From Paraflavitalea devenefica (lineage in GTDB: Bacteria > Bacteroidota > Bacteroidia > Chitinophagales > Chitinophagaceae), in assembly GCF_011759375.1 (NCBI RefSeq), contig NZ_JAARML010000004.1:744001-808000 (forward strand): a stretch of 64,000 nucleotides of DNA, written 5' to 3'. Under the pieces are notes generated by a model that saw nothing but the letters and a program-made list of their open reading frames with translations, was not told the origin of the DNA and ran no database searches. The translations under genes and the position numbers were made by a program. This document shows positions 1-9,368 of this stretch, one piece after another. How positions within the stretch are numbered: the stretch's first letter is position 1; the number at the start of each line of letters is the position of its first letter.

Positions 1-35
1 AAATTTAGTGTTGTGTTGCTGCTACTTTAAGCAAG

Positions 36-67
36 GCCTGGGCGCAAGCCCGGGCTTTCGTTTTATT
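36..67 (+). terminator. Rho-independent terminator
   Basis: Eight-base arms (36-43 and 48-55, one G-U pair) around a GCAA loop are followed by a T-rich stretch. The T-run is on the plus strand, so this ends a plus-strand gene that lies left of the window. Confidence 0.75.
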
Positions 68-75
68 GACTTTTA

Positions 76-597
76 TCAATTGGAAGGAGCACCATACTTG
101 AGGCGCTTGTATTTGATCTTCGTTCCCAAAAAACGCTTGTAAGTAACTACAAACAGGTTATCATACTCATTATCCTGCAGGTCAGCAGGTATGGTAGTGG
201 CATTGGTTAATCCGTTCACAATATTGTCCACCGTATTGCTATGCCCCACGATCAGGGTGCTGTATTTGATCGCTTTCAGGTCCTTAAAAAAAGCCGAATC
301 GGGCAGGGGGCCATACGTCCGGATATCAAGGGCCCGGTAACTACGCAGGGGTTCTGCGGTGGCCCTGGTGCGTATTGTATTGGTGGAATAGATATATTCT
401 ATCTTTTTATCCCGTAAAACCTCTTTCAGCGCCTGGGCCCGCTGCTCTCCCGCTGCACTGAGGGGTGGATCATTGGGGGTAGACATAGTGAGACCAGGAG
501 ATGGAACCGCTTTTTCTGCGTGGCGGACCACATAATAAGTATGGCTACAAGACGTTAGCAATAAGGATAAGGTTAAAACAGTGAGTAGGGATCGCAT
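76..597 (-). CDS. Histidine phosphatase (phosphoglycerate mutase-like) lipoprotein
   Basis: 173-residue member of the histidine phosphatase superfamily. The N-terminus is a lipoprotein signal ending LLLTSC with Cys17 as the likely lipidation site, so the enzyme should face the periplasm. The catalytic RHAE motif follows at Arg25-His26, and the second conserved histidine is His119 in VGHSN. The family transfers phosphate through the first histidine; SixA-like and broad-specificity phosphatases share this short form. The substrate cannot be told from sequence. The gene stands alone, back to back with the unknown gene to its right. Superfamily and lipoprotein calls are firm; a specific role is not claimed. 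Confidence 0.88.
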   Translation of the reverse strand: MRSLLTVLTLSLLLTSCSHTYYVVRHAEKAVPSPGLTMSTPNDPPLSAAGEQRAQALKEVLRDKKIEYIYSTNTIRTRATAEPLRSYRALDIRTYGPLPDSAFFKDLKAIKYSTLIVGHSNTVDNIVNGLTNATTIPADLQDNEYDNLFVVTYKRFLGTKIKYKRLKYGAPSN

Positions 598-792
598 GGT
601 AGGGTTTTTAACATTTTAAAATTAAACGTCATTTTTTATCACCCGTCAATTTTCGTAAATTCATTTTACCGCTAAACCAAATTACGTGATGAATGACAAT
701 GCTATCGCCCGGTTGTTGCACCATATATGTTAAAAAGGCTTAGCAGTACCTGGTAGCATTGAAAGCATCACAGGATCTTAAATAATCACCAG

Positions 793-1506
793 ATGAAGAC
801 ACTCTCCGAAACCTGGTTTGCCGATGGCTACATTGACTTCGAACTGAAAAAGTACACCCTGCTGGCCTACTTACAGGAAGTTCACAAGTACTTTGACGCC
901 AACAAACTCTACCCCCAACTGGCAGATGTTATTTTCCACTACAACAACCTCGTTGCCTTCCGGGAGAATAAAAAATACCTGCAGGAACAATTCCCTAAAA
1001 AACTGACAGGCATACAGCTTGAAAAACTGCAGTTATTATATGAACAGATCATTGAAGATGATGAAATGATGCAGGAACTGGAAGATATCATCAACTACTC
1101 TACCGGCAAAATGCAGAAGGCCATCAGCAATGGCACTGAGATCTATGAATTCGTAGAGAACAAGCTCACCATTTTCCCCGTTGGCCTCATACCGCTGGAT
1201 GTCCGGGAGGGCTACTTCTTCTTAAGTGAAGGCAATTACCGCAATACGCGCGTATACCAGTACCGCCTGAGCTTCTTTGAAAAGCACGACGAGAAATACC
1301 GCGCCATTAAAACCGAGTACATTGACCAGTGGGAAAGGAATATGGTGAATTCGTATGAGAACATCAAGGCAGAACTCATACGCAATAAAAAAGACCTGCC
1401 CAACCCGGCTGTTTATTCCATTGAAACACCGTTGACCTTCCCGGTAGATGAAACCTTACTGCCCGTAGCCAAGCGCAGCCTGGTAAGGTATATTACCGCA
1501 GCATAG
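793..1506 (+). CDS. Conserved hypothetical protein
   Basis: 237 residues, acidic and helix-rich, without signal peptide or membrane segment, so probably cytoplasmic. I do not recognise a catalytic motif. It begins MKTLSETWFADGYIDFELKK and is rich in Tyr, Lys and Glu throughout. Codon use matches neighbouring genes, and the opposite strand carries no credible competing frame. Its stop codon directly abuts the stop of the convergent S9 peptidase gene with no bases between, so neither gene has room for a private terminator. The resemblance to an uncharacterised Chitinophagaceae family is an impression from memory, not a search result. Confidence 0.8.
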   Translation: MKTLSETWFADGYIDFELKKYTLLAYLQEVHKYFDANKLYPQLADVIFHYNNLVAFRENKKYLQEQFPKKLTGIQLEKLQLLYEQIIEDDEMMQELEDIINYSTGKMQKAISNGTEIYEFVENKLTIFPVGLIPLDVREGYFFLSEGNYRNTRVYQYRLSFFEKHDEKYRAIKTEYIDQWERNMVNSYENIKAELIRNKKDLPNPAVYSIETPLTFPVDETLLPVAKRSLVRYITAA

Positions 1507-4500
1507 TCAAAACGCTTTCTTCTCCTCTACCTGTGTTCCCCAGTCAATTCCCTTATCCAGGGCAGGCACACCTTCTGCAATCCATTTGGCGGCAGGCGCC
1601 CCTTTAAGGAAATGATCAAAGAACTGTCCCAGGCGGATGCTGAGGTCTTTGCGGTTCCTTCTTTCCACCAGGTTATGGTCTTCCCCATTATACTGCAGCA
1701 GCCATGTTTTTTTACCGAGACGGCGCATGGCAGTAAAAAACTCAATGCCCTGGTACCAGGGTACAGCCCCATCCGCATCATTGTGCATGATCAATACAGG
1801 CGTAGTGATCTTATCGGCCTTGAATAAAGGAGAGTTCTTGATATACAGCTCAGGCTTTTGCCAAAGGGTAGCGCCAATACGGCTCTGGCTGCGTTCATAC
1901 TGGAACTGGCGGTTCAGGCCTGTACCCCAGCGTATGCCGCCATAAGCGCTGGTCATATTGGCCACAGGAGCACCCGCACCGGCAGCAGCAAACATTTTGG
2001 TACGCGTAACAAGATAAGCCACCTGGTAGCCTCCCCAGCTTTGCCCCTGTATCGCCATCTTCGTAGAATCCACCCAGGGCATCTTAGCCATATACTTCGC
2101 AGCCGATACCACAGAATTATAGGCGCTTTCACCCGGCTCTCCGTTCTTATAATAAATATTGGGATCAAATACCAGGTAACCATTGCTTACAAAATAAGCG
2201 ATATTAATCGTAGAGGCGCTGGGCGCAGGCGTACGGTAATTATACAAACCATCGGCATCCTGTTCGTAGAAATAAAAGATCACAGGATATTTTTTCTTAG
2301 GATCAAAATCCTCAGGCTTGAACAGCAGTCCTTCCGCTTCCTTACCATCAAACATCTTCCACTTCACCAGCTCAGACGTGAGCCAGTTATACTCCTTCTG
2401 TTGTGGATTAATAGCGCTCAGGCGGGTAAAGCTTTTAAAGTCGGTAGTAGTAAACACATTCGCAGCTTCCTGCACATTCATACGCCCCACCATGAAAACA
2501 TCCGCCTGCCTGGCCTTCACCGGCATTACATGCGTGTTAGGTCCCATGGTCAGTTGAATAGGATCACCGGCAATGTTGAGTTTCTTGGTATAAAAACCAT
2601 CATACTTATTGGTACGGTTAAACGCATCCAGCAGTAACTGCTCATCGGCCTTTATGAAACGCGCTTCACGGTCCGTACGTACATAACGCAATACCGTCCT
2701 GTTCTTCTTGCCATACCCACTCGTTACGTTCACGGGCAGCTTTTCTCCATTGGGGTCTACCTGCCATACATCATAACGGTCATAGATCAGTACAGCCGCA
2801 TCATTTTCCAGCCAGCCGGCAGTACCAAAGGAAAAAGGATCATCCGGATGATCATCTTCATCATCATACAAGTGAGCCGTGATCTTCTGCGTAATATTCT
2901 TAATGGCCCCTGTACTTACCTGGTAGGTGAAATAATTTTTGGTAGACATATCGTACCAAAGTACATACTGTGCTTTGGGCGACAGCGCAAAGAAACCTCT
3001 TTGCTTCTCTTTTACAAGTTTGCGTGAGCCATCTATCGTAGAAATAATATAAGCGTTTTGACGGGTGAAGCCCTCCCACTGGGCAGATATACGGCTCCCC
3101 TTACTGGATACAGCAAGTACGAAATCAGCATTACCTTCATCGGCCAGTATAATATTTTCAGCACTGTCCGATCCCAGTTGAACCACCTTACCAGCCGGTA
3201 TACTTAACACTGAAGTATAGCTCCTGCGCAGGTTGGCATTCAGTTGCACCAGTTGCTGGGGCTGCAGGTAATCATCCTTATAATGCCAGATGTCAAGGCG
3301 GGCTGTCTCAAAATCTACCAACGTAGTATCTTTTGGTTTCCTGATCTCTGCCAATCCGAAAAACAGCTTTTGCCCGTCTTTACTGAAAGTGAGCAAATAA
3401 TTCTCGCTCACACTAAGTCCTTTGCCAACGCCGGCTGTAGAACGGTCTACCTGCAGGCGGGCGCTATCCATAGCCGGTTTATAATACCAAAGCTTATAGA
3501 ACTTTTGCAAGGCTTTGGCCACACTGTCGCGCTCTGCTACAAAAGCAAGCTGGCTGCCCTGCTCATCGAACGCAATATTCTTTACATCATTGAATCCTTT
3601 CATCACCGTATCAACCTTGCCGGCTGGCAAACCGGTCCATAACAAGGCAGCAGCAGAAGCAGTATTACCAGTGGCACGGGTGGTTCTTACAACCAGCGCA
3701 TTACCCGGCTCAGGGAAATAATATTCACTGACAAGCTTATAGCTCTTCTCTTCACCGGTATACAAATTGCGCAATACAAGCTCAGTTCCTTCTTCCCCAT
3801 CATTAGCTGCTGCCGTAGCAGCCCCGGCGCCGGCACGTCCTCCTCCCCTGCCTGCCACCGTCGCGGAAACAGGCGCATTGCCACTATTGCCTGTATTACC
3901 GCCCTCGCCCCTCGGTGCAGGCTGCAATACAGCCATCCCTTTCGTTTTGGCTTCATTGGCTTTATTACGAATGCTGTCAGCTACGCGCACCAGGCTATCG
4001 GCCATACGCATCATACGCTCCAGCCTGGCCACTGAATCGGGCGTACCGCCGCCACGGGTGCTGGCAGGTAAAGGCTTTTCCAGGAGATAGGCCATCCATT
4101 GACCAGTACCCTTTTCTGGCGTCTTGAAAGACTTGACACGGGCTATTTTAGTCACACTGTCTTTACCCAGTTCCACAATACCCAGGCTGTCTTTGGGCAT
4201 ATCATTGGGCGTCTTCTTCTTGACCCTGGCCTCACGGGTATCTTTAAACAGTGCCCGGATCTTAAAAACAACAAAGCGGTTGTCTGCTGTAATCGAAGCG
4301 CCATAACCGCGGGGCACTTCTTTCTTCCAGGAATTATCAGCAGCCTGGATCACCAGGGCGCCATCCCCTTCCTGGGGTGTTATGGCATACACTACATATT
4401 TACCATTATTACTGATCGTCCGCTCGCTGATGCTTTGCCAGCTATCGTATACGGAGTGATCGAGGGGCTTTTTTTGCGCAAGGGCTATTCCGGAACTGAG

Positions 4501-4533
4501 CAGCGCCAGTAGCAGGTAGACAAATCTTCTCAT
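1507..4533 (-). CDS. S9 family prolyl oligopeptidase, exported
   Basis: 1008-residue serine peptidase with a Sec signal (about residues 1-19, ending ALAQ). A long beta-propeller-like N-terminal region is followed by an alpha/beta hydrolase domain in the last 270 residues. The nucleophile elbow is GQSWGG (Ser832); the acid is probably Asp921 in the NDADGAVPW segment and the base His953 in GEDHN. A low-complexity Gly/Ala/Asn insert near residues 205-245 (rich in GRGG and GNSGN) interrupts the propeller and makes the protein longer than typical S9 members. It likely cleaves oligopeptides in the periplasm or at the surface. A second S9 enzyme (DPP4-like) lies at 42.8-45.0 kb. Confidence 0.92.
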   Translation of the reverse strand: MRRFVYLLLALLSSGIALAQKKPLDHSVYDSWQSISERTISNNGKYVVYAITPQEGDGALVIQAADNSWKKEVPRGYGASITADNRFVVFKIRALFKDTREARVKKKTPNDMPKDSLGIVELGKDSVTKIARVKSFKTPEKGTGQWMAYLLEKPLPASTRGGGTPDSVARLERMMRMADSLVRVADSIRNKANEAKTKGMAVLQPAPRGEGGNTGNSGNAPVSATVAGRGGGRAGAGAATAAANDGEEGTELVLRNLYTGEEKSYKLVSEYYFPEPGNALVVRTTRATGNTASAAALLWTGLPAGKVDTVMKGFNDVKNIAFDEQGSQLAFVAERDSVAKALQKFYKLWYYKPAMDSARLQVDRSTAGVGKGLSVSENYLLTFSKDGQKLFFGLAEIRKPKDTTLVDFETARLDIWHYKDDYLQPQQLVQLNANLRRSYTSVLSIPAGKVVQLGSDSAENIILADEGNADFVLAVSSKGSRISAQWEGFTRQNAYIISTIDGSRKLVKEKQRGFFALSPKAQYVLWYDMSTKNYFTYQVSTGAIKNITQKITAHLYDDEDDHPDDPFSFGTAGWLENDAAVLIYDRYDVWQVDPNGEKLPVNVTSGYGKKNRTVLRYVRTDREARFIKADEQLLLDAFNRTNKYDGFYTKKLNIAGDPIQLTMGPNTHVMPVKARQADVFMVGRMNVQEAANVFTTTDFKSFTRLSAINPQQKEYNWLTSELVKWKMFDGKEAEGLLFKPEDFDPKKKYPVIFYFYEQDADGLYNYRTPAPSASTINIAYFVSNGYLVFDPNIYYKNGEPGESAYNSVVSAAKYMAKMPWVDSTKMAIQGQSWGGYQVAYLVTRTKMFAAAGAGAPVANMTSAYGGIRWGTGLNRQFQYERSQSRIGATLWQKPELYIKNSPLFKADKITTPVLIMHNDADGAVPWYQGIEFFTAMRRLGKKTWLLQYNGEDHNLVERRNRKDLSIRLGQFFDHFLKGAPAAKWIAEGVPALDKGIDWGTQVEEKKAF

Positions 4534-4635
4534 TGTACGCGTTGGTTTGGGATAAAATTAATCTAAAGTTCTATTGGACGATTTTTGTCATCCCGCTTTG
4601 CGGCCACTTATAAAAGAAAAGGGCCAGGCCATAAA

Positions 4636-4684
4636 GAAAAAAGAGTGAGCCGTCCCGACTAAAGTACGGGACGGCCCACTCTTT
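4636..4684 (-). terminator. Strong hairpin terminator
   Basis: Long inverted repeat (AGAGTG..GCCGTCCCG against CGGGACGGC..CACTCT) with a short central loop. On the minus strand it is followed by TTTTTTC, directly downstream of the outer-membrane barrel gene. The plus-strand side also ends in CTTTT, so it may act on both strands and stop read-through toward the S9 peptidase. Confidence 0.8.
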
Positions 4685-4708
4685 TCTCAATATTATGATT
4701 TAAACTTA

Positions 4709-5365
4709 TTACTGTGCTTTGCGCGCAAACATATACCCTATGGATATACCAACATTGGTGTTTTTGAATTTGATATCGCTGGCGCCGGCTACTACATCTG
4801 CGCCGTCATAAATGTTGGCAAGGCCCGGTGTGAAATTAATACTAAAGGTAAGGCCCGATTCTAACTCAAGGCCTGCCAGCACGTTAAAGCCAAAGTCGAA
4901 ACGCTTGTAACCACCGTCCTGGAATACATCATCACTGGCCCCGCCGGATTTGCCCTTGCCAAATATGCCGTACCCTATAGAAGGTCCAAAACCGCCAAAG
5001 AATTGTAACTGCGTGGGAAAAGTGTGGCGGTAAACAAAGTTTAAAGGCACTTCGAGGTAGTAAGGACGGATCTCGGCTTCTGTACGGTTGCCGTCATCAT
5101 CTGTACCGTTGAATTTACTGCCCTTGCCGCTTAAGAGCAGTTCGGGACGGAAGCTGAATTGGGGAGATAAAGGGATATCCGCCACGCCGCCGATATGAAA
5201 ACCAACAATGGCGTCGCCATTCTGATCGGCCGACATTCCCATGTAGGTCAATTTTACATTTTGATTGGCAATGTTGATACCTGCCTTAATACCAAAGCGG
5301 GGGGTCTGTGCCGAAACAAGAGCAATAGAGCTAACAGCAAGCAATAGAAGTAATATTTTTTTCAT
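4709..5365 (-). CDS. Outer-membrane beta-barrel protein (PorT-like fold)
   Basis: 218 residues from the chosen start. The open frame extends 13 codons further, but the MKK start at 5365 gives a clean Sec signal of about 19 residues ending VSAQ. The mature part has alternating polar and hydrophobic strands (FGIKAGINIANQN, FSFRPELLLSG, YLEVPLNFVYRH) and ends in an aromatic/charged strand, as expected of an eight-stranded outer-membrane barrel such as the Bacteroidota PorT/outer-membrane beta-barrel family. No enzymatic motif is visible. It is a single-gene unit with a strong terminator immediately behind it. Ligand or role unknown. Confidence 0.82.
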   Translation of the reverse strand: MKKILLLLLAVSSIALVSAQTPRFGIKAGINIANQNVKLTYMGMSADQNGDAIVGFHIGGVADIPLSPQFSFRPELLLSGKGSKFNGTDDDGNRTEAEIRPYYLEVPLNFVYRHTFPTQLQFFGGFGPSIGYGIFGKGKSGGASDDVFQDGGYKRFDFGFNVLAGLELESGLTFSINFTPGLANIYDGADVVAGASDIKFKNTNVGISIGYMFARKAQ

Positions 5366-5423
5366 GGCTTTTTGGGGGGTTATATTTAGGAACAAATAAA
5401 ACAATTATAACCATAAATAAAAG

Positions 5424-6317
5424 TTAAGTATTGGCCAGGACAGCGCCTTTCTTATGCGCCCGGTAAAAAAGCCAGGTTTGTAACAATACAGAGATTACGA
5501 TCAATAACAGGCCCCCGTAAAACGAGCCGGTCAGCAGCTTATCTTCCCGGTACACCGCAAAAGCCAGCGCGATACCATATAAAGGTTCAAGATTATAAGT
5601 AAGGTTCACCGTAAAAGCAGATATCTTCTTAAGCGCATTCATGGAAAGGCGAAACGCCCATACGGTACATAACCAGGCCAGCACCAGCAGCCAGCCAAGA
5701 TCGCTTACAGTGGGCAATACATGATCGGGCGGGAAATACTGCAGGTAAAAAGGCAGCAAGGCAGACAGAAAAAGAAAACCTCCGCTCAGTTCATACAACG
5801 TTACTGTTTCGGATGTATGTACTTGTAACAACTGCCGGTTAAACACCGGGAACAAACTGCCCAGCAAGGCAGATATAAGTCCAACAACAATACCTGTTTT
5901 ATATTGAGGATCGAAATGAAAGATCAGTGAAATACCCACAATGGCGATAAGACCCAGCAGGAGCTCTGTCCAATTCATCTTTTTACGGGTAATAAGGGGC
6001 TCAAAAACAGCGGTAAAAAAGCCAATAGCAGAAAAGCAAACAAGCGCTACGGAAACATTGGCATACTTGATACTGCCATAAAAACTAACCCAATGCAGGG
6101 CCGCTATAGCGCCCACACCGGTAATCTTCACTATTTCCCGGAAGGAGATGCCTTGTAACTTTTTACTGAAGAAGTAAAGTACCCATAAAGTAACGGCAGT
6201 AATAAGCAGGCGGTACCATACCAGCAAACCTTCATTGAGGGTGATCAGACGACCAAGAATACCAGTAAATCCAGCTAAAAGAACAGCTCCATGCAGTTGA
6301 AAGAATGCTTTGCGCAT
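5424..6317 (-). CDS. EamA/DMT-family transporter
   Basis: 297-residue integral membrane protein with about ten predicted hydrophobic helices arranged as two repeats, typical of EamA drug/metabolite transporters. Runs such as LLLGLIAIVGISLIFHF and GLLLIVISVLLQTWLF mark helices, and NLTYNLEPLYGIALAF in the second repeat matches the recurring NL.P...... pattern of the family. Substrate unknown; relatives export amino acids, nucleosides or drugs from the cytoplasm. It follows the GT2 gene by 24 bases on the same strand, so the two are probably cotranscribed, although no functional link is obvious. Confidence 0.88.
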   Translation of the reverse strand: MRKAFFQLHGAVLLAGFTGILGRLITLNEGLLVWYRLLITAVTLWVLYFFSKKLQGISFREIVKITGVGAIAALHWVSFYGSIKYANVSVALVCFSAIGFFTAVFEPLITRKKMNWTELLLGLIAIVGISLIFHFDPQYKTGIVVGLISALLGSLFPVFNRQLLQVHTSETVTLYELSGGFLFLSALLPFYLQYFPPDHVLPTVSDLGWLLVLAWLCTVWAFRLSMNALKKISAFTVNLTYNLEPLYGIALAFAVYREDKLLTGSFYGGLLLIVISVLLQTWLFYRAHKKGAVLANT

Positions 6318-6341
6318 ACAGGCAAGATAAGACGGAATGGT

Positions 6342-7151
6342 TTATTTAACCCATTTCACTTTTTGATCATCTCTTTGCATAGAGGGGAATACAGAAGCGG
6401 AGTTCGCGTTCTTAACACGATTGCGGTAATCCTTGAAGAGGCTGTACCAACGGAGTTTGAGTACGCCAAGGATACCTTCTTTTACAATGCCTTTGTGCAT
6501 CTTGGAAGCGCCAAACTTGCGGTCTTCAAATACGATAGGCACTTCTTTTATCTTGAAGCCCAGCTTCCAGGTGGCAAACTTCATTTCGATCTGGAAGGCA
6601 TAACCCAGGAACCTGATCTGGTCAAGGTTAATGGCTTCCAGCACCTCGGCACGGTAACATACAAAACCTGCCGTGGTATCCTTTACCGGTATCCAGGTGA
6701 TGAGGCGGGTATACAGGGAGCCCCCTTTGGAAAGCAGGATCCGGTTCTTTGGCCAGTTGACCGTACCGCCACCAGCCACATAGCGCGACCCGATAGCCAT
6801 ATCGGCCCCATTCTTACAGGCTTCATATAAACGTTGAAGGTCCACGGGGTTGTGGGAGAAATCGGCATCCATTTCAAAAATAAAGCGATAACCGCGCGCC
6901 AGTGACCATTTAAACCCGTGGATATAGGCAGTGCCAAGCCCTAATTTACCGGTACGTTGCTCCAGGAAGAGCTGACCGGCATATTTTGATTGTAATTCCT
7001 TTACAATGACCGCCGTACCGTCGGGCGAACCATCGTCAATAACGAGTACGTGAAAGCCCTGCCGCAATGCAAAAATGGCATCCAGTATGAGGGCAATGTT
7101 TTCCCGCTCATTATAGGTGGGTATGATTACTATCTTTTCCAAATCGGGCAA
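6342..7151 (-). CDS. Polyprenol monophosphomannose synthase-like GT2 glycosyltransferase
   Basis: 269 residues with the GT-A fold of family GT2. The start IIPTYNERENI and the VIDDGSPDGT loop bind the nucleotide sugar, and EMDADFSHNP carries the metal-binding DxD. The region GFVCYRAEVLEAINL and the EVPIVFEDRKFGASKM motif resemble dolichol/polyprenol phosphate mannosyl- or glucosyltransferases (Dpm1 type). No C-terminal membrane pair is present, so it is the short soluble form working at the inner membrane. Expected reaction: transfer of a sugar from NDP-sugar to polyprenyl phosphate. A -7 element lies 13 bases upstream of the start; the EamA gene is downstream. Confidence 0.92.
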   Translation of the reverse strand: MPDLEKIVIIPTYNERENIALILDAIFALRQGFHVLVIDDGSPDGTAVIVKELQSKYAGQLFLEQRTGKLGLGTAYIHGFKWSLARGYRFIFEMDADFSHNPVDLQRLYEACKNGADMAIGSRYVAGGGTVNWPKNRILLSKGGSLYTRLITWIPVKDTTAGFVCYRAEVLEAINLDQIRFLGYAFQIEMKFATWKLGFKIKEVPIVFEDRKFGASKMHKGIVKEGILGVLKLRWYSLFKDYRNRVKNANSASVFPSMQRDDQKVKWVK

Positions 7152-7164
7152 TCAATGAGATTCA

Positions 7165-7172
7165 CAAAATTA
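7165..7172 (-). promoter_or_regulatory. -7 promoter element TAATTTTG
   Basis: Exact TAnnTTTG match on the minus strand, 13 bases upstream of the GT2 start. TAnnTTTG is the -7 element read by the Bacteroidota primary sigma factor. No convincing -33 TTG was required for this call. Confidence 0.55.
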
Positions 7173-7218
7173 CGGGTTTTCAGGCGCTGGTTTTTGCCCA
7201 AATTCCCCACAAACGGAT

Positions 7219-7989
7219 TTAACCCTTCTTTAACAGGGTCCTGTTGAATATTTCCGTGAGTTTCTGCTTGGTATGCATAGGGAAATCCCCTTTCATCATC
7301 CAATCATAATATTGGGGCTCGGCCTTTAGCACATCCGCCACAGATCTTCCCTTATGCTTTCCAAAGTTAAATACCTCAACACCATTTTCCAGTACCATGC
7401 GCCGGGCAAAATCAACGGTATTATCCTCCCCAATCAGCTTCAGGATACTTTCAATGGTGGTACCCAGTTGCGGATACTTGGCCACCTGTGCTACCAGCAC
7501 TTCCCAGGTAGCGGTAGCATCAACTTCTGCACCATGCGCCCCTTCGAGGGTCTTATTGCAATAAAACTTATAGGCGGCACTGAGCGTACGCTGCTCCATC
7601 AGGTGAAACACCTTTTGTACATCAACAAGGCGCCGGCCCTTGAAGTCGAAATCCAGTCCTACCCGCAGAAATTCTTCTGCCAGCATGGGAATATCAAAAC
7701 GGTTGGAGTTATAACCGGCAAGGTCACAATTGTCCAGGAACTGTTTGATCTCATTGGCGGCCTGCTTAAAGGTAGGCGCATCCTTCACCATTTCATTGGT
7801 AATTCCATGCAGATCGCTCGAAACGGTGGAAATGGGTATTTCAGGGTTCAGCAGTTTACGCTTTACCAGCTTACTTCCGTCGGGCTGAATCTTCACGATG
7901 GCAATTTCAACAATACGGTCAGTGCTAAGGTTGATGCCGGTAGTTTCCAGGTCAATGATTGCTAATGGTCTTGCTAATTGTAACATCAA
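7219..7989 (-). CDS. DEDDh 3'-5' exonuclease (DnaQ-like)
   Basis: 256 residues. The exonuclease domain has the first acidic pair in IIDLETTG (Asp13, Glu15), a middle Asp in AGYNSNRFDIPML, and the last motif HGAEVDATATWE with the His and Asp of the DEDDh class, which marks a metal-dependent 3'-5' exonuclease. A C-terminal segment (FGKHKGRSVADVLKAEPQYY) resembles the small domain seen in exonuclease X-like proteins. It could be a proofreading subunit or a stand-alone repair nuclease; the extra C-terminal domain favours the latter. It starts MM; the first Met is used here. Its promoter lies within the end of the Mpl-like gene. Confidence 0.92.
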   Translation of the reverse strand: MMLQLARPLAIIDLETTGINLSTDRIVEIAIVKIQPDGSKLVKRKLLNPEIPISTVSSDLHGITNEMVKDAPTFKQAANEIKQFLDNCDLAGYNSNRFDIPMLAEEFLRVGLDFDFKGRRLVDVQKVFHLMEQRTLSAAYKFYCNKTLEGAHGAEVDATATWEVLVAQVAKYPQLGTTIESILKLIGEDNTVDFARRMVLENGVEVFNFGKHKGRSVADVLKAEPQYYDWMMKGDFPMHTKQKLTEIFNRTLLKKG

Positions 7990-8003
7990 ATTTTGATATT
8001 GGG

Positions 8004-9368
8004 TTAATTGGTCACCTTTTTTGCAAATGTAAGCATATCTATCCCATCATAATTACCCGAGCTCATCAAAAGCAAATTGGCGTTTTGGTATGCCTGTGAC
8101 TGCAACCATTGTACCAGTTCCTCTTTTTGATTTAATACTGCAAGGTCTTTTTTTCCAAACCCTTCCACTACCTTCTCTTTGGGCAAAGGAGGCATTCGTT
8201 TCAATTCCAATGCATGGCCCGAATAAAATACCGCAGCCGCATCCGCTTTATCCATGGCCCCCTTATACTCTTTCATGAACTGTTCATTCAGGCTGCTGTA
8301 AGTATGCAGTTCCAGCAGGGCAATAAGCCGGCGGCCGGGGTATTGCTGCCTCACCGCTTCCATAGTAGCTTTTACCTTGGAAGGGGCATGTGCAAAATCG
8401 CGGTAAACAATGGTATGGTCATTCTTCGCCAGCAATTCCAGCCGTTTGGCAGCGCCGGTAAACGAAGCTATTGCCTGTACAAAAGCAGCTTCTGTAACAC
8501 CCAGTTCGCGGCAGGCAAACCAGGCTGCATACAGGTTCATAAGATTATGGTCGCCGAAAACCTGGAGTGTGCCTGTATGTTCGCCAATGGCAACGCTTGT
8601 AATACCCTGCTGAATGGTGTGTGCCGGAACGTTATAGGGCTGGTAACGTATATCATCACGTTTATTATCCTCCACCAGCTTCTTCAATACCGGATCTGTA
8701 TCATTATAAATAAGCAGTCCGCCTGGTTCTATCTTATGAATGAATATAATGAACTGCTCCAGGTAGAAACCAAAAGTGGGGAATACATTAATATGGTCCC
8801 AGGCAATACCCGTAAGGATAGCTATATGAGGAAACAGGAAATGGAATTTGGGTCTTTTTTCCAGGGCGCTGGCCGGGTATTCATCCCCCTCACAAACGAT
8901 AACAGGCGCATTGGTAATATTCACCGACTGATCGAACCCTTCCAGCCTGGCCCCTACCAGGTAGTCAAAAGCCTTTCCGGTGTTTTTGAGTACATGCATG
9001 ATCATGGAAGTCGTCGTCGTTTTACCATGACTACCGCCTACCACTACCCTTGTTTTTTGCTGGCTCTCCTGGTAAATATATTCAGGAAACGAATAGATCT
9101 TTAGTCCAAGTTCACGGGCCCGCTGTAACTCAGGATTGTCGCCCTTGGCATGCATACCTAAAATAATGGCATCTATACCCGGAGTGATCTTTTCAGGAAA
9201 CCAGCCATCGGCTTCGGGCAAGAGCCCTGCATGAGCAAGATTAGACCGGGCAGGTTCAAATATTTCATCATCACTGCCGGTAACAATATATCCTTTTCTA
9301 CTGAGTGCAAGGGCCAGTTGGTGCATCACACTGCCTCCGATCGCTATAAAATGTACTTTCATATGCAA
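8004..9368 (-). CDS. mpl: Mpl-type UDP-MurNAc:tripeptide ligase
   Basis: 454-residue Mur ligase. The N-terminal Rossmann part starts HFIAIGGSVMHQLALALSRKG and has the HxxGIGG-like pattern of MurC/Mpl enzymes. The ATP-binding loop GGSHGKTTTT lies near residue 110, the central domain follows with ITGIAWDHINVF, and a C-terminal ligase domain carries YRDFAHAPSKVKATMEAVR (DYAHxP-type motif). Mpl reattaches recycled L-Ala-gamma-D-Glu-mesoDAP tripeptide to UDP-MurNAc in the cytoplasm, in murein recycling. MurC itself is the alternative, but the sequence around GMHAKGDNPEL and the DFAHAPSK motif fit Mpl better. A second Met two codons in (MKVHFI) is an equally good start. Confidence 0.88.
   Translation of the reverse strand: MHMKVHFIAIGGSVMHQLALALSRKGYIVTGSDDEIFEPARSNLAHAGLLPEADGWFPEKITPGIDAIILGMHAKGDNPELQRARELGLKIYSFPEYIYQESQQKTRVVVGGSHGKTTTTSMIMHVLKNTGKAFDYLVGARLEGFDQSVNITNAPVIVCEGDEYPASALEKRPKFHFLFPHIAILTGIAWDHINVFPTFGFYLEQFIIFIHKIEPGGLLIYNDTDPVLKKLVEDNKRDDIRYQPYNVPAHTIQQGITSVAIGEHTGTLQVFGDHNLMNLYAAWFACRELGVTEAAFVQAIASFTGAAKRLELLAKNDHTIVYRDFAHAPSKVKATMEAVRQQYPGRRLIALLELHTYSSLNEQFMKEYKGAMDKADAAAVFYSGHALELKRMPPLPKEKVVEGFGKKDLAVLNQKEELVQWLQSQAYQNANLLLMSSGNYDGIDMLTFAKKVTN
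8024..8031 (-). promoter_or_regulatory. -7 promoter element TACATTTG
   Basis: TAnnTTTG match on the minus strand 34 bases upstream of the exonuclease start and inside the last codons of the upstream ligase gene. It suggests the exonuclease can be transcribed separately. Confidence 0.45.

Noticed and set aside
1858..2637. 259-codon plus-strand frame opposite the S9 peptidase
   Set aside because: The minus strand carries the catalytic triad; this is an antisense shadow.
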